Of a stretch of DNA of 64,000 bases, positions 15,790 to 24,979 are shown piece after piece (the first letter of the stretch is position 1; every line of letters starts with the position of its first letter). Made by a program: the position numbers and the translations under genes. This DNA is from Paenalkalicoccus suaedae (GTDB lineage: Bacteria; Bacillota; Bacilli; Bacillales; Salisediminibacteriaceae): positions 3,472,001-3,536,000 of the forward strand of contig NZ_CP041372.2 in NCBI RefSeq assembly GCF_006965545.2, read 5' to 3'. The notes beneath the pieces are model-generated. The model searched no databases. It saw only the letters and a list, made by a program, of their open reading frames with translations, and was not told where the DNA came from.

Positions 15790-15904
15790 AGAACGATTTT
15801 TGCACTTGTATATTGTTCATTTCTCTTCTATTCTGTTTATAAACTCTAATTGCTAAAGGGCTTGCTGTAAGTTCGATGTGCTAGACCCTCTGATTTCAGT
15901 GTAG

Positions 15905-16370
15905 TTTTGTGCAGATATTTGGGCTGTTTGCATTTCCACATCCGCGGCGCGCATTTCCACCTTACTGGTGTGCATTCTTCTTCGCGCTGTCTGCATTTCA
16001 TCCTCGTTCGTGTGCATTTATTTTGTCCGTCTGCATTTCCACATCCGTGGCGTGCATTTCCACCTTGCTGGTGTGCATTCTTCTTCTCGCTGTCTGCATT
16101 TCATCCTCGTTCGTGTGCATTTATTTTGTCCGTCTGCATTTCCACATCCGTGGCGTGCATTTCCACCTTGCTGGTGTGCATTCTCCTTCACGCTGTCTGC
16201 ATTTCATCCTCGTTCGTGTGCATTTATTTTGTCCGTCTGCACTTCCACATCCGCGACGTGCATTTTCATCTTACTGTTGTGCATTTCCCTTCGCGCTGTC
16301 TGCATTTCCCCCTCGTCTGTGTGCATTTATTTTGACCGTCTGCATTTCCACCTTGTCCGTATGCATATCT
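15905..16370. repeat. 21-bp phased word array, family D (TGCATTT), copy 2
   Basis: TGCATTT words step by 21 bp (for example 15929, 15950, 15971), with the same 19-bp skip after TTATTTTGTCC units. A super-repeat of about 122 bp (TTCCACATCCG-TGGCG-TGCATTTCCACC) recurs nearly unchanged three times. The preceding flank AATTGCTAAAGGGCTTGCTG is shared with the arrays at 11300 and 51500. Confidence 0.9.
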
Positions 16371-16377
16371 TGCCCAA

Positions 16378-16414
16378 CAAAAAAAGAACCCTCCTAAAAG
16401 TAGAAGAGTTCTCG
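16378..16414 (-). terminator. terminator inside composite repeat 2
   Basis: On the minus strand AGAACTCTTCT pairs with AGGAGGGTTCT and is followed by seven T. Confidence 0.75.
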
Positions 16415-16465
16415 TTCATACATATAATATGTAACTGATTTTGTACAAGCAGTACTTCATTAACC

Positions 16466-16646
16466 CGCTCAGAGAGCTGGCAGACCCGGAGGACATTCGG
16501 AGACAATCCATAGGGGAAAGAGGTTTTTGAGATCCCGCAGGAAGCGTTTAGGAGGAGACGGCAGTCGACTCCTGCTGACGAGGAAGCTCAAAGGCCGGCC
16601 CTATGGATGTCGTAGGGTGTCCAAAGGGCTGACAGCTCGGAGAGCT
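16466..16646. repeat. palindromic element B, copy 3 (F orientation)
   Basis: It is a full-length copy. AGAGCTGGCAGACCCGG opens and GGGCTGACAGCTCGGAGAGCT closes. The interior GAGATCCCGCAGGAAGCG and GACGAGGAAGCTCAAAGG pair. It is followed by TTTAAACTAGTTTGCCC and a second AACTAGTT before the aldolase stop. Confidence 0.85.
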
Positions 16647-16703
16647 GATTTAAACTAGTTTGCCCTTAATCAATCTAGCCCGAAGGGCTACTCTTAGAAC
16701 TAG

Positions 16704-17618
16704 TTAGCTTTTAAGCAGGTCGCACTTCGTCAATATAGTACGAAGCTTCTCCTTCTTATCCACAGAAAGATCTCTCGACGGTGCAAGCACCGCCGTAGAA
16801 ACATCCAATCCACATAGCACAATGGACTCCTTGATCACATTCATAAACGGCGAGTCGAGTCCGTAAATCTCCGGTAAATACGCCAGCGTCGCGTTCAATT
16901 CGAGTGCCTTATGCAAATCACCCGATGTGAAAGCTTGATACAGATCAATAGACACCTCCGGCGCAAAGTTCCCCGTTGCGCCAATAATACCGTCACCGCC
17001 AAGACTTAACGTATTTAGGAACAGGTCCTCAAAGCCACATAAAATACGAAAGTCTGGATGTTGCTCTTTAACCGTGACGATCATGTCACGGATGTGTCCG
17101 ATATCCTTCACCGTTTCTTTAATCCCAACGATATTGTCATGCTCGTTCACGAGCTGGAGCACCATATCTGCGCTTAAATCCTGCCCCGTCAGAATTGGGA
17201 AATTATAGAGAAACACCGGCAGCTTAGCGGCACGCGCCACTTCGCTAAAATGCTGGTACAAGTTTTCGTCAGAAAGCTTGACGTAATAAGGATTGATAAC
17301 AACAACACCGTCCGCTCCGACCTCTGAAGCGTGATTATTGAGCTCAATCACATCGCTTGTGCTTGTTGCGCCTGTGCCGATGAGGACTGGCACCCGACCG
17401 TCTACTGCTGAGACCGTAAATTCTGCTATATCTTTACGCTCTTCTAGCGTCATTTGACTAAATTCTCCGCCCGTTCCGAGGAAAAAAAGACCGTCTACGC
17501 CCCGTTCAATCAGATTATCGATCAGCCGCTTCATTCCAACCTTGTCCAAGTGCCCTTGTGCGTCAACGATTGTCGAAACTGGTGGGATAACACCTTTAAA
17601 CGAATTCGTCTGTACCAT
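16704..17618 (-). CDS. dihydrodipicolinate synthase-family 2-keto-3-deoxy-aldonate aldolase
   Basis: This 304-residue class I aldolase is of the DapA/NanA superfamily. GTGGEFSQMTLEER holds the substrate-carboxylate loop, VLIGTG follows, YNFPILTG has the conserved Tyr at about 140, and GIKETVKD has the Schiff-base Lys at about 169. The start codon overlaps the stop of the dehydratase gene (TAATG), so the two are translated together. By analogy with E. coli YagE/YjhH, it should split the 2-keto-3-deoxy acid made by the dehydratase into pyruvate and an aldehyde (glycolaldehyde if the substrate is D-xylonate). It is not the lysine-pathway DapA, which would not be paired with a dehydratase. Confidence 0.85.
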   Translation of the reverse strand: MVQTNSFKGVIPPVSTIVDAQGHLDKVGMKRLIDNLIERGVDGLFFLGTGGEFSQMTLEERKDIAEFTVSAVDGRVPVLIGTGATSTSDVIELNNHASEVGADGVVVINPYYVKLSDENLYQHFSEVARAAKLPVFLYNFPILTGQDLSADMVLQLVNEHDNIVGIKETVKDIGHIRDMIVTVKEQHPDFRILCGFEDLFLNTLSLGGDGIIGATGNFAPEVSIDLYQAFTSGDLHKALELNATLAYLPEIYGLDSPFMNVIKESIVLCGLDVSTAVLAPSRDLSVDKKEKLRTILTKCDLLKS

Positions 17619-19606
17619 TATTTCTCCTCCTTTGCGAGTTCGCGAGGTTCTGCCTGCATGCCTTTTTCGAGTGTTGCAATAATTTTATCGACGTCGTAGA
17701 CGCTGCCCTTCCACGTACCTCCACTGACCGCCTGCAAGGCTGCCCAAAGTCTTGTGTCGTCCGGCAGGTCCTGATGCGGTGCTAAGATTGGATTCATCAC
17801 GCGCTCTTCTAGTAGGCGCGCTCCCTCTTCTACCGTACATTCACTCCCTTTTCTCCCCAAGAAGTGAATGGAGGCATCGAGGTTGTCGCAGTCGATCGTG
17901 ACCTCAACGATATCGCCGTCAGTGAGCTTGCCAATCGGGCCATCCGCGAGCGCCTCGGGGCCAACGTGACCGATGCAGGCGCCGGTCGAGACTCCGGAGA
18001 AGCGCGCGTCGGTGATGAGCGTGACGTGCTTGCCGAACGGCAGGTGCTTCAGGGCCGAGGTGACCTGATACGTCTCCTCCATGCCCGTCCCGGACGGTCC
18101 ACAGCCTGCTAAAATCATGATGTCATAAGCTTCAATACCACCAGACTTTATCGCGTTGATCGCGGTGCTCTCCGATGCAAATACCTTCACCGGCGCCTTG
18201 TGATAGTACACTCCCGACTCGTCGAGCATATCGCGCGAGATCGACGTCGATTTGACGATCGCCCCCTCCGGCGCAATGTTGCCGCTCGGGAACGTGATCG
18301 TCGACGTCATGCCAATCTCCTTTGCCTTCTCTGGCGGAATGATCACGTCATTCGGATCAATACCATCCGCTCTAAGACGCTCACGCACCAGCTTGCGCCT
18401 CTCCGACTGCTCCCACCAGTCGAGCGTATCCCCAAGCCTCTCCCCTGTGATAGAAACCACATTTAAATCAAGCAGCCCGAGATCACGCAGGTGCAGCATC
18501 ACCTCCGGCACACCTCCTGCGAGATACACGCGCACCGTTGGATGATCGTACGGTCCATTCGGCAGGGCACTCACAAGTCGTGGTACCTGTTTATTGACCT
18601 CTTTCCAATCCTCAATGTCCGGCACACGGCAGCCGGCCGCATGCGCTAATGCAGGAATGTGCAGGAGAAGGTTCGTCGAGCCTCCGAACGCCGCGTGAAC
18701 GACCATCGCATTTCGGATCGACGCATCGGTAATGATATCTCTTGTTGTTAGCTTAGAAGCAACAGCTCCCATCAGGGCACGCACAGACTGCCGCGCCATC
18801 TGCTTCCAAATATCTTGACCAGACGGCGCTAAAGCACCGTGCGGCACAGTCATCCCAAGCGCCTCTGCTACTACCTGCGCACTTGCTGCCGTACCGAGGA
18901 ACTGACAGCCTCCACCCGGAGTTGCACACGCCCTGCACCCGAGCTCCGCTGCTTCACGAAGCGAAATCTCCTGTTTAGCAAATCTAGCACCAATCGTTTG
19001 AATTTTGCCAGCGTCCTCCCCATTCGTTGGGGGGAGCGTGACACCACCTGGTACGATCACCGTCGGTAAGTCATGCGAAGAAGCCAGGGCCATCATCATG
19101 GCCGGCAGACCTTTGTCGCATGTGGCAACGCCGATAACGCCTTTTCGTCTCGGGAGTGATCGCATGAGTCTGCGCATGACCATTGACGCGTCGTTTCGGT
19201 ACGGAAGTGAATCAAACATCCCTTTCGTCCCCTGCGAACGTCCATCACATGGGTCACTCACAAAGCCTGCAAACGGAATATTACCACCCTCTCGGAGCTC
19301 AGAGGCTGCCTCCTTCATAAGGATATCCACTTCCCAATGACCCGTGTGATAGCCTAGTGCAAGCGGCGAGCCATCTTCGTTTTTAATGCCACCCTGCGTA
19401 CCAAGAATCAGGATTTCCTGTCCAATCAGCTGATCTGGCTTCCAGCCCATCCCAACGTTTTGTGAAAGCCCAAATAAATCTCCGCTCGACCAGTTCGTTA
19501 GCATCTCCTCCGTTAATGGTAGTGCCCCGTCTGCGCCTTTCGCACTCGTTTGTATATGATCAAACACCTGCTTATCCATCTCCATCATCGCATCAAGCTG
19601 CTTCAT
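17618..19606 (-). CDS. IlvD/Edd-family aldonate dehydratase, YjhG/YagF type
   Basis: This 662-residue enzyme has the iron-sulfur dehydratase fold and a length close to E. coli YjhG/YagF (about 655). Cysteines in the expected cluster contexts appear as [25 protein letters not shown] and [12 protein letters not shown]. The C-terminal domain has [11 protein letters not shown] and [23 protein letters not shown] infer dehydration of an aldonic acid (D-xylonate in YjhG/YagF) to the 2-keto-3-deoxy acid for the coupled aldolase. The start is the ATG six bases after GAGGAGG; an upstream frame extension lacks a ribosome site and would cover the operator. No aldose dehydrogenase or transporter gene is adjacent. 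Confidence 0.88.
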   Translation of the reverse strand: MKQLDAMMEMDKQVFDHIQTSAKGADGALPLTEEMLTNWSSGDLFGLSQNVGMGWKPDQLIGQEILILGTQGGIKNEDGSPLALGYHTGHWEVDILMKEAASELREGGNIPFAGFVSDPCDGRSQGTKGMFDSLPYRNDASMVMRRLMRSLPRRKGVIGVATCDKGLPAMMMALASSHDLPTVIVPGGVTLPPTNGEDAGKIQTIGARFAKQEISLREAAELGCRACATPGGGCQFLGTAASAQVVAEALGMTVPHGALAPSGQDIWKQMARQSVRALMGAVASKLTTRDIITDASIRNAMVVHAAFGGSTNLLLHIPALAHAAGCRVPDIEDWKEVNKQVPRLVSALPNGPYDHPTVRVYLAGGVPEVMLHLRDLGLLDLNVVSITGERLGDTLDWWEQSERRKLVRERLRADGIDPNDVIIPPEKAKEIGMTSTITFPSGNIAPEGAIVKSTSISRDMLDESGVYYHKAPVKVFASESTAINAIKSGGIEAYDIMILAGCGPSGTGMEETYQVTSALKHLPFGKHVTLITDARFSGVSTGACIGHVGPEALADGPIGKLTDGDIVEVTIDCDNLDASIHFLGRKGSECTVEEGARLLEERVMNPILAPHQDLPDDTRLWAALQAVSGGTWKGSVYDVDKIIATLEKGMQAEPRELAKEEK

Positions 19607-19627
19607 CATGTGCCTCCTCATTGTTTT

Positions 19628-19644
19628 GTTTGATATTATCAAAC
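19628..19644. promoter_or_regulatory. operator palindrome of the aldonate operon
   Basis: GTTTGATA-A-TATCAAAC (minus strand) is a perfect 17-bp palindrome around one base, ending about 10 bp before the dehydratase ribosome site. Given the adjacent iclR-type gene, it is the likely binding site of that repressor. Confidence 0.7.
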
Positions 19645-19673
19645 TGTGTTCTCTTATTAGTGTAAGCGTATAA

Positions 19674-19703
19674 CAAAACCCCACCTAAGTAAAGACGGGG
19701 TTT
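19674..19703 (-). terminator. terminator between iclR and the dehydratase operon
   Basis: On the minus strand AAACCCC pairs with GGGGTTTT around a 14-nt loop containing further pairing, directly after the regulator stop codon. Confidence 0.7.
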
Positions 19704-19705
19704 GC

Positions 19706-20470
19706 TTAATAGCCTAGTTGTACGGATATTTTCTGTGCCTGTGCTTTTAGATCGGATATGATGGTCGGAAGATCCGCTTTGGTAATCCTCGCGATCGGGC
19801 CGGAGATGCTCATTGCAGCGAGGATGCGTTTGTCGCGGTCATAGATCGGCACGGCCATGCAACGCAGACCGAGCTCTAGCTCTTCGTCATCAAGCGCATA
19901 GCCTTGTTTGGCGACATGATGAATGCTTGTGATGAATTCCTCGATATTTTTTATCGTATGTTCGGTGTGCGTCGTGTACGTTTGATGAGTGGCAAGCTCC
20001 TGGATCACGCGCTCACTCTCACCAGACGCAAGCACCTTCCCGACCGCCGTACAGTATAGTGGCGCACGCTTGCCAACTCGCGAGTACATGCCAATAGCCG
20101 AGCGACCCTCGATCTTCTCGATGTACACCGCTTCTCCGCCGTCCAATACAGCCAAGTGCGTCGCATCGCCGTACTTATCCGTGATTTCCTGGAGAAAAGG
20201 GGTGGCTACTCTCCGCACATCAAGACCCGCCATTACAAGATGACCTTTTTCAGCAAAGCGTAGTCCCAGTTTATATTTTTCGCTCTCTGGATCCTGTGCA
20301 ATATAACCATGGTGCATGAGCGTTTTTAAGAGTCCGTGGACAGTGCTTTTATTGAGCTCGAGTTCACGGCTGATTTCAGATAGCTTCCATGCTGGTTGCT
20401 TTTCGGTAAAGAGGTCGACGATGGTCATGGCGCGGTGCAGGGAGTTGATGAGTTTTTTAGGTTGTGGCAT
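19706..20470 (-). CDS. IclR-family transcriptional regulator
   Basis: This 254-residue protein has an N-terminal winged helix-turn-helix (about 12-70; WKLSEISRELELNKSTVHGL) and the IclR effector domain (about 85-250; HLAVLDGGEAVYIEKIEG, GKVLAS, GYALDDEELELGLRCMAVPI). The size is typical. It lies just upstream of the dehydratase-aldolase pair on the same strand, separated by a terminator and a 17-bp palindrome, so it probably represses that pair and responds to a sugar acid or its keto-deoxy product. The ribosome site before ATG is weak. Confidence 0.9.
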   Translation of the reverse strand: MPQPKKLINSLHRAMTIVDLFTEKQPAWKLSEISRELELNKSTVHGLLKTLMHHGYIAQDPESEKYKLGLRFAEKGHLVMAGLDVRRVATPFLQEITDKYGDATHLAVLDGGEAVYIEKIEGRSAIGMYSRVGKRAPLYCTAVGKVLASGESERVIQELATHQTYTTHTEHTIKNIEEFITSIHHVAKQGYALDDEELELGLRCMAVPIYDRDKRILAAMSISGPIARITKADLPTIISDLKAQAQKISVQLGY

Positions 20471-20586
20471 ATGTATCCCACTTTCTGTTAAGGGTTCTGG
20501 TAGTTTATTTTACCATAGTGGGGGTAGTTCAAGGTCAAGTGATTGAATTCAAGGTCAAGTGATTAAGGTCAAGGTCAAGTGCAGGA

Positions 20587-20732
20587 CCTCCGGTCCTCCT
20601 GCGCTCCAGGCTGGCGCTTTCCTGAGGAGCTTCCTCAACTATTTCAGTCGTCCAGTGGCCGCCTGAAAGGATTTTCGGTGCGCGAAAGGGCTCCTCTAGG
20701 AGACGCCAGCCTTCGCTTCGGAGGCCCGGAGG
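20587..20732. repeat. palindromic element C, forward orientation
   Basis: CCTCCGG...CCGGAGG ends, with GGCTGGCGCTTTCCTGAGGAG pairing against CTCCTCTAGGAGACGCCAGCC in broken arms. It is preceded by four AGGTCAAG words (20531-20580) and followed by TTACTAGGCGCTAGGTCGTTG and CCTAGC at about 20768-20795. Confidence 0.8.
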
Positions 20733-20901
20733 ATAACGGTTTTTGTACCTCAACTACTCTTTATTTATAGGTTACTAGGCGCTAGGTCGTTGCCTAGCTT
20801 TGAAAGAGCTTTAACGACGTACACCTGAAGGAGCTAGTAGTGCATATGAGAAAAAAAGTAGCACTGCAAACATAATGAGGTTTCTCTTCAAAGTAGCTAC
20901 C

Positions 20902-21297
20902 TTAAATCTTTTCCGTGAGCCAGTTCTTATACCCCAAAACCTTCTTAGAACGATAGAATTCTTCGAAGAGCTTCAGTGTTTCGTCCAGAGACAAGTCATT
21001 TTTAATGTAGGCGTTTCCCGCGTCATAGGAGTTGCCTGGTGGGAGTGCTTCAAATCGAAATCCGTTTTTCCCTTCGGTCAGCTGTATCGCCTGAATTACT
21101 TCGATTTCATTACCTGAATGAAGGTACCCGAGCGAAGCAAACACTGCTTTCTCTGGAGTCGCTTCCTCTACTGCTTGTTTCACTTGTTCCCAGGTTGGAT
21201 CGAGTATCTCCTCTTCGTTCGTTGAAAGAGACCAGTATTTTTCTTTTGTAGATTCTTCCTGCCGAAAACTTTTCTTAAGAAAATCGAATATCCCCAT
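20902..21297 (-). CDS. unknown soluble protein (131 residues)
   Basis: This is a cytoplasmic, charged protein beginning MGIFDFLKKSFRQEES. The N-terminus is amphipathic, followed by an alpha/beta region (WEQVKQAVEEATPEKAVFAS, then EIEVIQAIQLTEGKNGFRFE). The layout of short proteins starting FDFLKK is reminiscent of immunity or small accessory proteins, but no toxin gene lies next to it. A strong ribosome site (AAAAGGAG) precedes ATG. The function is not known. Confidence 0.7.
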   Translation of the reverse strand: MGIFDFLKKSFRQEESTKEKYWSLSTNEEEILDPTWEQVKQAVEEATPEKAVFASLGYLHSGNEIEVIQAIQLTEGKNGFRFEALPPGNSYDAGNAYIKNDLSLDETLKLFEEFYRSKKVLGYKNWLTEKI

Positions 21298-21412
21298 ATC
21301 GCAACTCCTTTTAACAAGTTATTTAACATAAGCGCCTACTCTATTATGTTCAAACGTAGTTTGTAGTTTCTATACTTGTTACATTATCCTTTTCTCACAT
21401 CACACAGGGATA

Positions 21413-21961
21413 CTATTCGTTGTCGAATGTAACATCCACCTCTAATGTTGGAGTGTTGATCGCCTCTCGTGATTCACTACCATCTAAATAATAATAAGGC
21501 TCGACAGTTAACGTATATTCTTGATCGGGTTCAGGAGTGTCTTGTTCAAAAGAATCTGCAGCAACACTTTCTACTAGTGGCTCTCCTCTATTCAGCTCAC
21601 TAGATACAAGATCATCTAAAGAGAGGGGAACTCCAAGCACCACTTCGTCATTTTGCTCAAGGGCAACATTCATAATACGTGAATAGTGATAGATTTCTAT
21701 CTGCTCTTCTTCTCCAATATAACTAAATTCTATTCTTATCATATTCGGATCATCTTCACTTTCGTAAGCATCAAGCTGAAAATCATTTTCAGATGCAGAG
21801 CCTAATAGGTTAGTATCCTCTTCATTATTCTCAGGGGTAGAATTGAATACGTCATTATTCCCCTCATTGTTATTCTCAGGCGGACTTGTTTCTTCTGTAT
21901 TTTGGCATGCACTCATCATAAGAAGAACAGTGGCACCTGCTCCCACAAACAGTTTACTCAT
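21413..21961 (-). CDS. putative lipoprotein, acidic
   Basis: This 182-residue precursor has a lipoprotein signal (MSKLFVGAGATVLLMMSAC; Cys at about 19). A low-complexity Asn/Glu-rich linker and a beta-rich domain follow (IRIEFSYIGEEEQIEIYHYS). The start is the ATG eight bases after AAGGAG; an in-frame GTG three codons earlier overlaps the ribosome site. The function is unknown; the mature domain would sit on the outer face of the membrane. Confidence 0.75.
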   Translation of the reverse strand: MSKLFVGAGATVLLMMSACQNTEETSPPENNNEGNNDVFNSTPENNEEDTNLLGSASENDFQLDAYESEDDPNMIRIEFSYIGEEEQIEIYHYSRIMNVALEQNDEVVLGVPLSLDDLVSSELNRGEPLVESVAADSFEQDTPEPDQEYTLTVEPYYYLDGSESREAINTPTLEVDVTFDNE

Positions 21962-22115
21962 CCATACCACTCCTTGTAGTGATAATCCTAACCGTCTATT
22001 ATCCTACCGTTTTACAAGAAACAGAAAGGCGATTTTTCCAATTTAGAAAAACCGCCTTCTAGTTCTCAACTTATAATTTAGTGAGGTTTAGCTGCGCATA
22101 ATTTAAATCAAACGC

Positions 22116-22268
22116 AAGCTTTCTGACCCGGAGGACATTCGGAGACAATCCATAGGAATAGGCAGCGGCTGAGACCACGCAGGAAGGCGATCTTCCTGAC
22201 GAGTAGGCTCAGACACTGACCCTATGGATGTCGTAGAGTGTCTGGAGGGCTGACAGCTCGGAGAGCTG
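22116..22268. repeat. palindromic element B, copy 4 (F orientation)
   Basis: It runs from AAGCTTTCTGACCCGGAGG to GGGCTGACAGCTCGGAGAGCT, with arms GGAGACAATCCATAGG and CCTATGGATGTCGTAG. It lies 30 bp beyond the SDR stop codon. Confidence 0.8.
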
Positions 22269-22298
22269 ATTCAAGTTACTGATTGGCACTTAAGCAAC

Positions 22299-23084
22299 CT
22301 ACACCTTCGCTTCCCACGTCTCACGCTCATAATCCTTCATCTGATCTTCAACATCCTTAGGATACGCCGTTCTGAACGCATGACTGTCTGACGCAATGAC
22401 CTCCACCATTCTGTCGATCATGTCCTGAGGGTCGTACTGCTCGTCCAGAATTTTTTCCGATTCTTCGATAGATGATTTTGGAGTGAAATTGCTGTCTTCG
22501 CTGTACCATTTCCACTTTTCCTCAAACATACGATCATTGAAGCCTGTCTCAAATGGACCTGGATTGATGGTTGCAACTTGCACGCCATGTTCCTCGAGCT
22601 CCTCCTTCATCGCTTTCGCAATGCCTTCTACCGCATGTTTAGATGAACTATATGCGCCTAAGTGAGGGAGCGATACGATTCCAACAACCGAGCTTAGGAA
22701 GATGATCTTACCTGATTTTTTCTCTACGAATTTCTTTGCAGCAATCTGAGCATTTTCAAGCGTACTAAAAACATTTGTTTCATAAATAGCACGGACGCGA
22801 TCGACCGGGATCTCAGAGATCGGACCACCCTCGCCGATAGCTGCGTTAGCTACAAACACGTCGTAGTCATATGTGCCGATTAGCTCCTGATCGCGCTTAT
22901 CTGTAATATCCAGCTTAATGACCTCAAGTTCCACGCCAGCCTCTTGCGCTGCATCGCGTAGACTCGTCACCTGCGAAATCGTCTCTACCGATGCGATCAC
23001 TTTATGTCCGTTCTTCGCGAGCCCAATAGCTGTACCTTTACCGAGACCACTCGCTGCACCTGTGATAAAAATCGTTTTACTCAT
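22299..23084 (-). CDS. short-chain dehydrogenase/reductase
   Basis: This 261-residue classical SDR enzyme shows the cofactor motif TGAASGLG at 8-15, VANAAIGEG (NAG-like) at about 84, a catalytic Ser in IIFLSSVVG, and YSSSK (catalytic Tyr and Lys) at about 145-149, followed by the PG motif (NPGPFETGF). The acidic residue after beta-strand 2 is absent, so NADP is plausible. GGAGGAAG precedes the ATG. It is a single gene; the substrate cannot be inferred. Confidence 0.9.
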   Translation of the reverse strand: MSKTIFITGAASGLGKGTAIGLAKNGHKVIASVETISQVTSLRDAAQEAGVELEVIKLDITDKRDQELIGTYDYDVFVANAAIGEGGPISEIPVDRVRAIYETNVFSTLENAQIAAKKFVEKKSGKIIFLSSVVGIVSLPHLGAYSSSKHAVEGIAKAMKEELEEHGVQVATINPGPFETGFNDRMFEEKWKWYSEDSNFTPKSSIEESEKILDEQYDPQDMIDRMVEVIASDSHAFRTAYPKDVEDQMKDYERETWEAKV

Positions 23085-23194
23085 GCATCTTCCTCCTTCA
23101 AATATACAATGTATTTTCCGCTCTTCCCATTAAAAGCCAGCTCAAAACATTTCTATTATCGAAGGAAAATGTAGATGGAACACCTACAAATAGT

Positions 23195-23265
23195 CATTGA
23201 TCTTCGGTGCTTTCATGAAAGGCTTGGAGGGGAAACGATTTTTGCATCTCAACTTCCCATTATTT
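23195..23265. repeat. element C tail remnant
   Basis: TTCGGTGCTTTCATGAAAGG and GGAGGGGAAACGATTTTTGCA match the right half of C elements; the left half is missing. Confidence 0.4.
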
Positions 23266-23355
23266 ATAAGTTACTAATGGAATGGCATTTAAACATGGTT
23301 CACGGTTCATAAAAGCTTAATTGCCCAAACATTACTTATACTTTTTTAAAATCAA

Positions 23356-23591
23356 ACGCAAGCTTACCGACCCGGAGGACGTTCGGAGACAATCCATAGG
23401 GGAAAGAGGTCTCCCGGATCCCACAGGAGGCGCAAATTAATAGAGCATCGACCGCTAGCCTGAAATCAGCGGCAAGGCTAGCTAAAAAAGTTTGCAAAGA
23501 CCGCAATCTTTTTGTGATGCTTTTCAGACCGTGTTCGTTCACACGGTCTATGGATGTCGTAGAGTGTCCGGAGGGCTGACAGCGAGAGCTA
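23356..23591. repeat. palindromic element B, copy 5, variant interior
   Basis: The left arm GACCCGGAGGACGTTCGGAG and right arm GGTCTATGGATGTCGTAGAG are B-like. The interior shares ACCGCTAGCCTGAAATCAGC and CCGCAATCTTTTTGTGATG with 11950-12150. Directly after it, 23592-23641 reads as an in-frame tail (AIEKVEFDQFLKENK, stop), possibly the end of a destroyed gene. Confidence 0.75.
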
Positions 23592-23679
23592 TAGCAATTG
23601 AAAAAGTGGAATTTGATCAATTTTTAAAAGAAAATAAGTAGTTTTTCAGTAAAAGCTTTCCATCACTCGATATTACTAG

Positions 23680-23799
23680 TATAATAAACGTAATTGGTTG
23701 AAAGCTTGTCTACCGTTCCTCCTTTTATTCGGTAGATAAATGGTATTTGCGTGGACCAGTTCGGCACTGCTACTAGAAGCAGAATCGAACTGGTTTTTT
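23680..23799 (+). ncRNA. candidate small RNA 1 with anti-Shine-Dalgarno loop
   Basis: TATAAT (23680-23685) would start RNA near 23692. The first hairpin pairs TCTACCG (23709-23715) with CGGTAGA (23730-23736), with the loop showing TTCCTCCTTTTATT. After 18 nt a strong terminator hairpin follows, ACCAGTTCG (23755-23763) with CGAACTGGT (23786-23794), inner CTGCT/AGCAG, then TTTTTT. No open reading frame with a ribosome site is present. Two hairpins and an exposed CCUCC fit an sRNA acting on mRNA starts; the Bacillaceae-1 RNA family is one possibility. Inference only. Confidence 0.55.
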
Positions 23800-23861
23800 A
23801 TTTGTTTAAAACTTTTTTTATTTTTTTCGGTTTAACATGTTTAGTTAATTTTGGGCATGGG

Positions 23862-23999
23862 TATACTTCTACTAAGAGTTGAAACCACCACTTTCATCTC
23901 TCCCCCCTATCATTATTGATAGAAATGTTCGGAAACTAGTTTCCAAACAAATGGAAATAAGCGATGTTAGCCTCCGTCCCAAGGCTTCATCGCTTTTTC
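23862..23999 (+). ncRNA. candidate small RNA 2, C-rich, with terminator
   Basis: TATACT (23862-23867) is a possible -10 box. The transcript would carry CTCTCCCCCC (23898-23907) directly before a small hairpin (CTATCA/TGATAG), then the perfect palindrome GGAAACTAGTTTCC (23931-23944). It would end in AGCGATG/CATCGCT (23960-23994) with CCTCCGTCCC in its loop and TTTTT after it. C-rich single strands next to a terminator are typical of sRNAs such as FsrA or RoxS, but I cannot assign a family. Confidence 0.5.
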
Positions 24000-24141
24000 C
24001 ATGTCTTTTTTACTTTTTTGTGATTTTATTCACATACTCCACTTAAAAATTCTAATCAAATTCTCATTTTCCTATCAGAACATTTTCATTTGGTTCATGT
24101 AGGGTATAGATATAACAAAAACACAGGAGGATGATTTTATT

Positions 24142-24972
24142 ATGAAACGCACAGTAGGATTAATGGCTGCCACATCATTATTTTTAGTAGCTTGTGGCAC
24201 AGCGAATAATACGACATCTACAGAGGTTAATACAGCGTCTTCTGGTGATGTGGTGTCAAACGAATCCAATAATACAACAGAGAACAATACAAACACTTCC
24301 AACTCATCAGGTAACGACGCCGATACGGAGGCAGTAGACGAATTTGATCTTCACATCGAATTCATCGATGGCTCGGAATGGGAGTTTGATTATGAAAGTA
24401 ATGATCCGACTGACTCTGAAATCGAGAGAAGCGGAGCGGAAACTGTCGTCGGAGAAGATGCGACATTAGAAATTGAGACACTTCTTACAGAATTAACGAT
24501 CAACACGGAGCGACCACTTCAAGAGATGAAGGATGAAGTGCTTACCACTCTCGGTGTTAACTCAGAGGATGTAGAAGGGTTTGATTTAGAGGTTAAATAT
24601 ATGTCTGGCGAGGAGATTGTCTTTGACCATGAGACTATGCTCCAAGAAGGATCTCGAGATATTCTTGAATTTACACTAGACATTGAATTATTCTCCGGTG
24701 AAGAGTGGGATTATGACTATGATCGCACAGATATGGAGGCGGAAATTGAGCGAGAAAATGGTGATGAGTCAGTCACTACTGGTCAAGAAGCTATAGAGGA
24801 GATCGAAAATTTACTAGGTCAAATTGATATTTCCATGGACCGATCGATTGGAGAAATGAAATCGGAGATTCTGGCTGCGGTCGGCATTGATGAAGGTGAC
24901 GTGGAGGATTTTGATGTAGACGTTGAGTTTGAAGATGGAGAAGAAATCAAGTTTAAACACGACGTTCAATAA
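24142..24972 (+). CDS. lipoprotein with two YusW-like domains
   Basis: This 276-residue precursor has the lipobox LFLVAC at about 14-19. An Asn/Thr/Ser-rich linker (to about 65) and two related acidic domains follow. The first starts EFDLHIEFIDGSEWEFDYES and the second EFTLDIELFSGEEWDYDYDR. Each ends with a GVxxxDVEgFDLEVkYxxGEEI pattern. This matches the YusW-like domain seen in Bacillus lipoproteins of unknown role. AGGAGG precedes ATG. The second half appears to be an internal duplication of the first. Confidence 0.8.
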   Translation: MKRTVGLMAATSLFLVACGTANNTTSTEVNTASSGDVVSNESNNTTENNTNTSNSSGNDADTEAVDEFDLHIEFIDGSEWEFDYESNDPTDSEIERSGAETVVGEDATLEIETLLTELTINTERPLQEMKDEVLTTLGVNSEDVEGFDLEVKYMSGEEIVFDHETMLQEGSRDILEFTLDIELFSGEEWDYDYDRTDMEAEIERENGDESVTTGQEAIEEIENLLGQIDISMDRSIGEMKSEILAAVGIDEGDVEDFDVDVEFEDGEEIKFKHDVQ

Positions 24973-24979
24973 TAAATAT

